DNA of 39,180 nt from NCBI GenBank assembly GCA_014381465.1, contig JACNLP010000077.1, positions 1-39,180 on the forward strand, written 5' to 3'. Position numbers and translations under genes: made by a program. This DNA is from Flavobacteriales bacterium (GTDB lineage Bacteria; Bacteroidota; Bacteroidia; Flavobacteriales; BACL11). The notes under the pieces were generated by a model, which was not told the DNA's origin, made no database searches, and saw nothing but the letters and a program-made list of their open reading frames with translations. Shown one piece after another: positions 33,246 to 39,180 of the stretch; position 1 is the stretch's first letter, and each line of letters starts with the position of its first letter.

Positions 33246-35086
33246 TGTGTGGAATTGTAGGATATGTAGGTGGCCAGCAGGCCTATCCAATTGTAGTAAA
33301 AGGACTACATAGATTGGAGTATAGAGGTTATGATAGTGCTGGAATTGCCATCACAACTGAAAATCATTTAAACATTTACAAACAAGCTGGCAAAGTTTCT
33401 GATTTAGAAGATTTTGTAAAAGGTAAAAATATTGATGGAAATATCGGAATTGGACATACTAGATGGGCAACTCATGGAGTGCCAAATCAAATAAATGCAC
33501 ATCCACATAAGTCGGGTGACAGTAATTTAGCACTTATACATAATGGGATTATTGAAAATTATGATTCTTTAAAAAAAGCTCTAATAAAAAGAGGGCATAT
33601 ATTTGAAAGCGAAACAGACACAGAAGTGCTTGTACATTTGATTGAAGAAATTAAGAAAAAGGAAAAAGTAAATTTGTTTGAAGCGGTTCGTTTGGCACTT
33701 AATGAAGTAGTTGGGGCTTATGCTATTCTAGTAATTGATAAAGGAAATAAAGAGGAAATGATAGCAGCTAGAAAAGGAAGTCCACTTGTAATTGGGATTG
33801 GGAAAGGCGAGTATTTTGTAGCTTCTGATGCTACGCCAATTGTAGAATATACTAGGAATGTTGTTTATTTGGAAGATGAGCAAATTGCGAGAATCAATAA
33901 AGGTGAGGAATTGGAAATCAAAACCATTTCTAACATTAAAAAAACGCCTTATATTGATGAGTTAGAGCTTAGCTTAGAAGCCATTGAAAAAGAAGGGTTT
34001 GAGCATTTTATGCTCAAAGAAATTTTTGAGCAGCCAAAATGTATTTTAGATACCATGCGTGGGAGAATCAATGCTAAAACTGGCGAAATTACTTTGGGTG
34101 GAATTCTGGATTATGAAAAGAAAATATTGAATGCTGAGCGTATTATTATTGTGGCTTGTGGTACTTCTTGGCATGCCGGTCTTATTGGAGAATATTTGTT
34201 TGAAGACTTGGCAAGAATTCCGGTTGAGGTGGAATACGCCTCAGAGTTCCGATACAGAAACCCTATTATAACTGAAAAAGATGTGGTTTTGGCTATTTCT
34301 CAATCGGGGGAAACAGCAGATACCATGGCAGCATTGGAACTTGCCAAACAAAAAGGAGCTACTATTTTAGGGATTTGTAATGTGGTTGGCTCCTCTATTC
34401 CAAGATTAACAGATGCCGGAAGTTACACTCATGCTGGCCCGGAAATAGGGGTGGCATCTACCAAAGCATTTACCACACAAGTGGTGGTGCTTACCCTTAT
34501 GGCACTCAGGATTGCAAAAGAAAAAGGCACACTTTCCGCTACCGAGTATCGCCAAATTATTACCGAACTGGAACTCATTCCTGAGAAAGTGCAAAAGGTA
34601 TTAAAATCAGATGATATGATTAAAGAAATAGCAGCTGAATTTAAAGAGGCAACTAATTTTTTATATTTAGGTAGGGGTTACAATTTCCCAGTTGCTTTGG
34701 AGGGAGCACTGAAACTTAAAGAAATTTCCTACATACATGCAGAAGGCTATCCAGCAGCAGAAATGAAGCACGGCCCAATTGCACTTATTGATGAGCACAT
34801 GCCCATTGTGGTGCTTGCCACTCGCAAAGGGAATTATGAAAAAGTAGTTAGCAATATACAAGAGGTCAAAGCAAGGGGAGGACGACTGATTGCCATTGTA
34901 ACAGAAGGAGATAAAACAGTAAAAGAAATAGCTGATTATTGCATTGAAATTCCATCTTGTTTTGAAGAGTTGATGCCACTCCTTTCCATTATTCCATTGC
35001 AATTGCTCTCTTACCATATTGCAGTAATACGAAATTGTAATGTGGATCAGCCAAGAAATTTGGCAAAGTCGGTAACGGTTGAATAG
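33245..35086 (+). CDS. glmS: Glutamine--fructose-6-phosphate aminotransferase GlmS
   Basis: GlmS makes glucosamine-6-phosphate from fructose-6-phosphate and glutamine, the first step to UDP-GlcNAc. The 613-residue product is complete. The N-terminal glutaminase domain starts MCGIVGYVGG with nucleophile Cys2, then RLEYRGYDSAG and HTRWATHG. The C-terminal half has two SIS domains: CGTSWHAGLIGEYL, SQSGETADTMAAL, GPEIGVASTKAFTTQ, GRGYNFPVALEGALKLKEISYIHAEGYPAAEMKHGPIAL. The C-terminus NVDQPRNLAKSVTVE is canonical, so the gene is not interrupted. The last 40 bp are shared, in antisense, with the recombinase ORF, marking this as the attachment site of the element to the right. No glmS ribozyme is present, as expected for the phylum. 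Confidence 0.97.
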   Translation: MCGIVGYVGGQQAYPIVVKGLHRLEYRGYDSAGIAITTENHLNIYKQAGKVSDLEDFVKGKNIDGNIGIGHTRWATHGVPNQINAHPHKSGDSNLALIHNGIIENYDSLKKALIKRGHIFESETDTEVLVHLIEEIKKKEKVNLFEAVRLALNEVVGAYAILVIDKGNKEEMIAARKGSPLVIGIGKGEYFVASDATPIVEYTRNVVYLEDEQIARINKGEELEIKTISNIKKTPYIDELELSLEAIEKEGFEHFMLKEIFEQPKCILDTMRGRINAKTGEITLGGILDYEKKILNAERIIIVACGTSWHAGLIGEYLFEDLARIPVEVEYASEFRYRNPIITEKDVVLAISQSGETADTMAALELAKQKGATILGICNVVGSSIPRLTDAGSYTHAGPEIGVASTKAFTTQVVVLTLMALRIAKEKGTLSATEYRQIITELELIPEKVQKVLKSDDMIKEIAAEFKEATNFLYLGRGYNFPVALEGALKLKEISYIHAEGYPAAEMKHGPIALIDEHMPIVVLATRKGNYEKVVSNIQEVKARGGRLIAIVTEGDKTVKEIADYCIEIPSCFEELMPLLSIIPLQLLSYHIAVIRNCNVDQPRNLAKSVTVE

Positions 35087-35088
35087 TT
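35047..35088. other. Putative attachment site at the 3' end of glmS
   Basis: The end of glmS (codons RNLAKSVTVE plus stop) coincides with the end of the recombinase gene on the opposite strand. glmS remains intact, while the recombinase borrows its stop from glmS, as expected for insertion into a gene end. The second attachment site should be a repeat of these bases beyond 39180 and cannot be seen. The same glmS end is the classic Tn7 target, but no Tn7 genes occur here. Confidence 0.55.
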
Positions 35089-36912
35089 AGAAAGGGTAAT
35101 TTGTGAAGATACCTTTTTTCTGTTCTGATTGTGAATGTAATTTTCATCACTCCATTTATATTCTTTTCTATCAATTTTAGTAGGTGGAATAGTATAACTA
35201 TTCTCACCTTTTCTAATTATAAACTTCCCATTCTTATTCTTATATCTGATATCGTTTATAATTGGTTTTTTAAATATGATTTTAAATGTATGTAGTTTAG
35301 TTTCTTTATCCCAAACTACTTCTATTTTATCTAAAAATTTATTCAGAAAATCTTTTCTCTTTTTGAGTTCTGTTAGTTCTGATAATTCGTGATATTCTTC
35401 ATCAAATATATTTAACCATTCAATCCATTTTTTATCATCTACTAACTCATCAATTACTAAACTAATTTCATGAAGTTTCTGATTATTTGTAGATATATTT
35501 TCTTGAAGTTTACTCTTTAATTTCTCGTATTTATCTTTACTAACATTTCCCTCATAATATTCATCTTCTAAATCACTAATTAACCCATTATACTTATCAA
35601 TACTTCTTAAAATATAACTTCTAGAATTTTCTTGTTTACGAATACTACCATTAATATCCATTCCATTTCTATCTGAAATAACTTTATCTATTATTTCTTT
35701 TTTAAATTCTTCCTTTATTAAATAACTGTTCTTCCAAACCTCTAATATTGAATCCCAAATTAGATTGTCTGTTTTATCAGTATTCATACTTTTATTTGAC
35801 TTACATTTTGGATGTTTTTTCGGATTATTCCAATATCTCTCAACTGTCCGACAAACATAATTACTCATCTCATTTCCATTCTTATTTTTCCTTTTCTTCC
35901 TACCCATTAATTTACCACAACCATTACAAACTAAATATGTAGTTAAAAGAGTTTCATTATCTCTAACTCCACCATTAATCATCTTATCTAAACTTCTACT
36001 ATTCTTAATTTTATTCTGAACTCTTTTCCATAAATCAGTTTCTATAATTTTAGGAAATATATATTGGTGTTTATATTCGTTTCCATTAACATCATTAAAT
36101 ACATAATCTGTATATCCTATATAGGATGTTTTTTTAAGTAAACTAACAATTGATCCTCTATTCCATATATCATTTCCTCTTCTTGTTTTCACACCATTTT
36201 TAAATAATTCTGATTGAATATATTTTAGAGTTTTTTTCTCGTCATACCATTCAAACATCTTCTTAACCCATTTACTTTCTTTTCTATCTTCTAATATTTT
36301 TCCATCTTTAACTTTCCACCCAAAACCAATCATACCACCACACCATTCTCCATTCTTTACTTTACTCAACTTTCCTAATACACTTCTCATTCTTCTAATA
36401 CTATTTTCGTGTTCTGAAAATAATGATAGAACACCAAACATTAATCTGTCATTTGGACTTGAAAAATTATACTTTCCACTCTTTTCAAATAACCTAACAT
36501 CATTCTTTCTTAATTCCCATTTTAATAAATTACTAACATTTTCATTTCTACTTAATCTACTCATATCTTGTATGAATAAATTTTTCACTTTACCTGATTT
36601 AATTCTGTTATATAATTGATTAAGAACCGGTCGATTATTTATAAATTCTGAATTAGATGATTTTCCTTTTTCATTCCAAATAATTGTAAGAGGAAAACTC
36701 ATTTTACTACCTAATTCCATTCCTAACCTTTTCTGATTATCTAAACTATAATTATCTTCTTGATTTCTTGTTGAAACTCTTATATAAACATGTAATAAAT
36801 CTTGTTCTCTAAACCCACTTCCAGACTTCTTTAAAAGAAAGTTAATCTTATCTTCATACTCATTCAGATTGTCTGAACTAATTTCTATACTACTTATTTT
36901 ACTCTTTTTCAT
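35047..36912 (-). CDS. Large serine recombinase / site-specific integrase
   Basis: The 621-residue product is a large serine recombinase. The resolvase N-terminal domain (about 38-185) has YIRVSTRNQ with the nucleophile at Ser47 and DMSRLSR (116-122) with catalytic Arg. An unusual 38-residue extension comes before it. The Recombinase domain (about 190-300) carries GGMIGFGWKVKDG and RGSIVSLLKKTSYIGYT. A zinc ribbon follows with Cys329, Cys332, Cys354 and Cys370, then a coiled coil (about 405-490). The last 12 codons and the TGA stop (ending YSTVTDFAKFLG) are read antisense from the 3' end of glmS, so this C-terminus was acquired on integration. The start overlaps the next gene upstream by 14 bp. 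Confidence 0.9.
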   Translation of the reverse strand: MKKSKISSIEISSDNLNEYEDKINFLLKKSGSGFREQDLLHVYIRVSTRNQEDNYSLDNQKRLGMELGSKMSFPLTIIWNEKGKSSNSEFINNRPVLNQLYNRIKSGKVKNLFIQDMSRLSRNENVSNLLKWELRKNDVRLFEKSGKYNFSSPNDRLMFGVLSLFSEHENSIRRMRSVLGKLSKVKNGEWCGGMIGFGWKVKDGKILEDRKESKWVKKMFEWYDEKKTLKYIQSELFKNGVKTRRGNDIWNRGSIVSLLKKTSYIGYTDYVFNDVNGNEYKHQYIFPKIIETDLWKRVQNKIKNSRSLDKMINGGVRDNETLLTTYLVCNGCGKLMGRKKRKNKNGNEMSNYVCRTVERYWNNPKKHPKCKSNKSMNTDKTDNLIWDSILEVWKNSYLIKEEFKKEIIDKVISDRNGMDINGSIRKQENSRSYILRSIDKYNGLISDLEDEYYEGNVSKDKYEKLKSKLQENISTNNQKLHEISLVIDELVDDKKWIEWLNIFDEEYHELSELTELKKRKDFLNKFLDKIEVVWDKETKLHTFKIIFKKPIINDIRYKNKNGKFIIRKGENSYTIPPTKIDRKEYKWSDENYIHNQNRKKVSSQITLSNYSTVTDFAKFLG

Positions 36913-37468
36913 CTATATCTTTTTTATGTTTTTTCAATTCTTGAATTCGAAATGGAATAACTAATTTTTTATTACAATCATCACAACATCTTCCTTTTTG
37001 AATAGGTTGAGAATTATTTCCCCAATCCTTAATTTCTTTACTACAAAACACACATTCCTTAACACTATATACTAATCTATTTGTTAGTGATGTATGAGTT
37101 TTGTTTACATATAAATCAAACCAAACATACTGTAGATACTGAAATCGTTTATTACTGTATTCTAATTCTTCTTCTAATTGTTTTACTTTTTCTGTTGTGT
37201 CTAACTTTAATATTTTTTCTTCATTTTTATTTATCATTTTCTTTACTAATTTCCTTAATCTATCAATGTACTTCGTCATATAAATACATTCGTGAACCAA
37301 TTCTGAATGTCCATGACATTCCCAACTTTCTAATAGTGAATATTCTATTTCTCCTTCACCCTCATCAATTAGATATTGTTCATTTTCACTTAAGTCACTA
37401 TATCTATTAAGTAATTCATTTAATTGTTCTCTTTCATTTTTTGTTTCTTTTTCCATTTTTGTTTTCAT
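36899..37468 (-). CDS. Zinc-ribbon protein of the mobile element, function unknown
   Basis: This 189-residue protein has an N-terminal Glu/Lys-rich helical and coiled-coil region (about 1-125, with HGHSELVHECIYMTKYIDRL). A C-terminal zinc ribbon follows: CVFCSKEIKDWGNNSQPIQ, GRCCDDCN and KKLVIPFRI. The GNN-x(3)-P(I/L) and GRCCDDCN elements resemble small proteins of unknown role in phages and plasmids. The four Cys that would bind zinc are the pairs in CVFC and CDDC. It overlaps the recombinase start by 14 bp and is likely its operon partner; regulation of recombination is conceivable. The start could be 37468 or the ATG four codons later. Family resemblance is by eye only. Confidence 0.7.
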   Translation of the reverse strand: MKTKMEKETKNEREQLNELLNRYSDLSENEQYLIDEGEGEIEYSLLESWECHGHSELVHECIYMTKYIDRLRKLVKKMINKNEEKILKLDTTEKVKQLEEELEYSNKRFQYLQYVWFDLYVNKTHTSLTNRLVYSVKECVFCSKEIKDWGNNSQPIQKGRCCDDCNKKLVIPFRIQELKKHKKDIDEKE

Positions 37469-37478
37469 TTTTTTAATT

Positions 37479-37509
37479 TTTATTATGATTAATTCTTTAT
37501 CATAATAAA
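37479..37509. promoter_or_regulatory. Perfect 11-bp dyad in the divergent promoter region
   Basis: TTTATTATGAT (37479-37489) and ATCATAATAAA (37499-37509) are perfect inverted repeats with a 9-nt spacer. The site is just upstream of the recombinase operon start and could be an operator for an element-encoded repressor, such as the divergent 166-residue protein. Confidence 0.5.
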
Positions 37510-37517
37510 GATAAGAA

Positions 37518-37563
37518 AAGTTCTATTCTCTCTAAAAATATAAAATTTTCTATAGTAGAACTT
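37518..37563. promoter_or_regulatory. Second dyad AAGTTCTA / TAGAACTT, 30-nt spacer
   Basis: Perfect 8-bp inverted repeats at 37518-37525 and 37556-37563 lie between the first dyad and the plus-strand gene. The 30-nt spacer fits looping or two bound dimers better than a single operator. Confidence 0.35.
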
Positions 37564-37569
37564 ATTTCG

Positions 37570-37577
37570 TATATTTG
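37570..37577 (+). promoter_or_regulatory. -7 element TATATTTG ahead of the 166-aa gene
   Basis: Exact TAnnTTTG match ending 4 nt before the ATG at 37582, so this gene too may be leaderless. Confidence 0.5.
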
Positions 37578-37581
37578 TTTT

Positions 37582-38082
37582 ATGAAAAACTTTGAATATA
37601 TAGATGAAATCACATTTGTAAAACTCTCATCTGAACAACAAAAAGAAATATTAGAATACCGTTCTATAAATGGATTGATAAAAAGAAAACTTAATAGTAT
37701 TGATAGAAAAAGAGAACAAATTAAACTCCAACAACATGAAGTTAAACAACTAAAAAAAGAACACACTAAACTTTTGAAAAAGGTTAAGGTTTATTCTAAA
37801 AGTTATAATCCAATAATTTCAATTGTTCCAAATATTAAAAAAGGAAATATCTATTGGAATTGTAATGTTAAAGTAAGAGGTAATTTAAAATCGATTTATT
37901 TAGGGAGTGATAAATTAGTTAGGAAGTATCTACAAGAACAATATTCAACAAGATTGAATATTAGTAAAACGAAATTGAAGAAATTAATTGATTTTGAAGT
38001 AAGAGATAAAATTACTGATATGATAATTGATAATTACAAGAAGTTTCAAAACACTACTTTACGACTTGAGGATTTAGTATGA
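37582..38082 (+). CDS. Basic coiled-coil protein of the mobile element with integrase-like DNA-binding segment
   Basis: This 166-residue protein is divergent from the recombinase operon. An N-terminal helical part and a Lys/Gln-rich coiled coil (about 33-75, RKREQIKLQQHEVKQLKKEH) are followed by NIYWNCNVKVRGNLKSIYLGS (about 90-112). The last resembles the short beta-sheet arm DNA-binding domain of tyrosine integrases and AP2-like proteins (YWxxxVxxxGKRKxxYLG). The rest is helical and basic. It is likely a DNA-binding protein; in this position it could be a repressor or a recombination directionality factor, but no named family is recognised. A -7 match lies 4 nt before the ATG, and a bidirectional terminator follows. 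Confidence 0.65.
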   Translation: MKNFEYIDEITFVKLSSEQQKEILEYRSINGLIKRKLNSIDRKREQIKLQQHEVKQLKKEHTKLLKKVKVYSKSYNPIISIVPNIKKGNIYWNCNVKVRGNLKSIYLGSDKLVRKYLQEQYSTRLNISKTKLKKLIDFEVRDKITDMIIDNYKKFQNTTLRLEDLV

Positions 38083-38150
38083 TTTTTAGAATTTAAATTA
38101 GTTCATTTAAAGAACTGTGGTATTAGAGTTATATAATTTATCCAAACAAA

Positions 38151-38175
38151 AAAGAACATTAAAATAATGTTCTTT
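38151..38175. terminator. Bidirectional terminator between the 166-aa gene and the hsdR remnant
   Basis: AAAGAACATT and AATGTTCTTT form a perfect 10-bp stem around a 5-nt loop, with A residues on one side and T residues on the other. It lies between two convergent genes, so it can stop both. A smaller AGTTC/GAACT hairpin lies at 38100-38116. Confidence 0.75.
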
Positions 38176-38195
38176 AAATATGGTTAAATGTTTAA

Positions 38196-39149
38196 TTAAA
38201 TAGATTTACTATGATGTTTTTTATACTCTCTATACATGTGGTCCATTAACACTCCAAAAACTTCAGGTTTAATAACCTTTTTATAAAAATCTATTTTATC
38301 ACCATAAAAACCACTTACTTCATTTTTTAGTTTATCGTTAAACTCTTTCTTTTTATCATCTTCTGTATTATTTCCAATCATTACTTTTTGTAATTCTTCA
38401 TCGGAATTTATTCTAGTCTGAATTTTACTTAAGTCAAGTAAATCTTCTTCTTTAAGTTCTACACCATAAACCTCATTAACTCTTTTTATGATTTCAGAAA
38501 GTAGTTCGGTTTCTTCCTCTTCTTTAGTTTTTCCAGTTCCATCATCTGAAGGTGGATCCAATGAACCAACCTCATCAGTCAACCCTAAATTAGATTCTCC
38601 AATCATTTGGATTCTTAATGAATCTAGATTTACTGAATCTGAGATATCAATTCTTTCAGATTTACCTTTCGGTAAAAACTTGTTTAAGTATTTGAGAAAA
38701 ATAAATAGTTTCTCCCATTCGACTTCATTAAAAGTAACAATCTGAGATATGTAAGAATACAACCTACAAAAAGATTGAATTTTTGATTTGAATTCATCTC
38801 TTTGTTTATCTTCTTCAAGATTTCTCCAATTTTCTACAACTTGATTTAGAATTGGTTGAAGTTTTTCATCAGTTTCAGTTTGTTTGTAAAACTCAACACA
38901 AAATTCATCAACATGATTTTGAGTAAATACATTAAATTCATTTATCTCATATTGTAAGTCGTACAGTTTATCAGGTTCTGTTTCTCCACTTAATTCAGTT
39001 GATGTGAAGTAAGGTTGGAATGATTCTAATATACTTTCAGTATCGTTAACAAAATCTAAAACAAAAGTATCTGTCTTTCCACTTTTTGTTCTGTTAAGTC
39101 TTGATAATGTTTGAACACACTGAACTCCACCAAAAATAAACCTACTCAA
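38196..39149 (-). pseudogene. 5'-truncated type I restriction enzyme R subunit (HsdR) C-terminal part
   Basis: The 317-residue frame resembles the C-terminal third of HsdR, the ATP-dependent translocase and nuclease subunit of type I restriction systems. It opens with VQCVQTLSRLNRTKSGKTDTF (helicase motif VI with Arg fingers) and VLDFVNDTESILESFQPYF, followed by HsdR-like C-terminal helices (DKLYDLQYEINEF, EFYKQTETDEK). The acidic linker DDGTGKTKEEEETELLSEII is also typical. The nuclease domain and helicase motifs I to V are missing. Every frame upstream meets a stop codon between 39150 and 39180, so it is not merely cut by the window edge in the same frame. The start codon would be TTG at 39149. 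It is probably a remnant, unless an assembly error lies at the palindrome. Confidence 0.65.
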
Positions 39150-39161
39150 TTGAGTGGGTTT
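39138..39161. repeat. 24-bp near-perfect palindrome at the hsdR break
   Basis: AAACCTACTC and GAGTGGGTTT flank a central AATT, with one G-T pair. Followed on the plus strand by TTTTTATTTATT, it looks like an intrinsic terminator. It lies exactly where HsdR similarity stops, so it may mark a terminator, a rearrangement junction or a fold-back assembly artefact. Confidence 0.6.
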
Positions 39162-39180
39162 TTATTTATTCAAAAATTAT

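Noticed and set aside
34406-35017. Open frames antisense to the glmS 3' half
   Set aside because: No protein-family features; they are by-products of the codon pattern of glmS.
38488-38745. An 85-codon Ser-rich frame on the plus strand
   Set aside because: Antisense of the acidic linker of the HsdR remnant; composition explained by it.
35086-39180. A Tn7-like transposon downstream of glmS
   Set aside because: No TnsA, TnsB, TnsC or TnsD homologue and no Tn7 end repeats are visible; a serine recombinase is present at the junction instead.
1-39180. CRISPR arrays, rRNA or tRNA genes
   Set aside because: No regularly spaced repeats and no rRNA or tRNA-like sequence was seen in the intergenic regions read.

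Overview
The window looks like a chromosome segment of a low-GC member of the Bacteroidota, most likely a free-living Flavobacteriia-type bacterium. The reasons are: TAnnTTTG -7 promoter elements and no clear Shine-Dalgarno sites; secreted proteins ending in type IX secretion (T9SS) sorting domains; a long, insert-containing IspG; a DUF4270 lipoprotein; and a GT5-only glycogen synthase homologue beside panC. Identifications come from reading motifs and family resemblance; no database search was run.

Region 1 (1-2714): the 3' part of a PLP-dependent trans-sulfuration enzyme, trmB on the minus strand, and a divergent MurG-like glycosyltransferase. Region 2 (2688-11932) is a complete phosphate-starvation locus. 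It holds a PhoR/PhoB-type two-component pair on the minus strand and, facing away from it, pstS, a 37-residue membrane micro-ORF, a structured RNA leader, pstC, pstA, pstB and phoU. A Na+/phosphate cotransporter and an outer-membrane porin follow, each with its own promoter. All three plus-strand promoters carry three 11-bp direct repeats of a TTAACA-like hexamer, placed in the same phase relative to the -7 element. This is a strong candidate for the local Pho box and ties porin, ABC importer, cotransporter and regulators into one regulon.

Region 3 (11985-16325): a small lipoprotein, a LuxE-like acyl-protein synthetase with an overlapping GNAT acetyltransferase, a dCMP deaminase, an S41 C-terminal processing protease, and a 41-codon remnant matching the C-terminus of PurT. 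Region 4 (16322-26227): ispG, a PNGase F-like secreted protein and a DUF502 membrane protein on the minus strand, then three plus-strand secreted proteins (ASST-like, CotH/lamin-tail, and a beta-propeller). Four of these proteins end in T9SS-type sorting tails. Region 5 (26329-35086): an OmpA-like lipoprotein, the minus-strand run radA, rfaE2-like, LPG-synthase-like membrane protein and panC, then the GT5 protein, DUF4270 lipoprotein and glmS.

Region 6 (about 35047-39180) appears to be an integrated mobile element with its left edge at the 3' end of glmS. It encodes a large serine recombinase whose last codons and stop lie inside glmS, a zinc-ribbon protein, a divergent basic coiled-coil protein, and a 5'-truncated type I restriction subunit (HsdR). 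The right end of the element is not visible.
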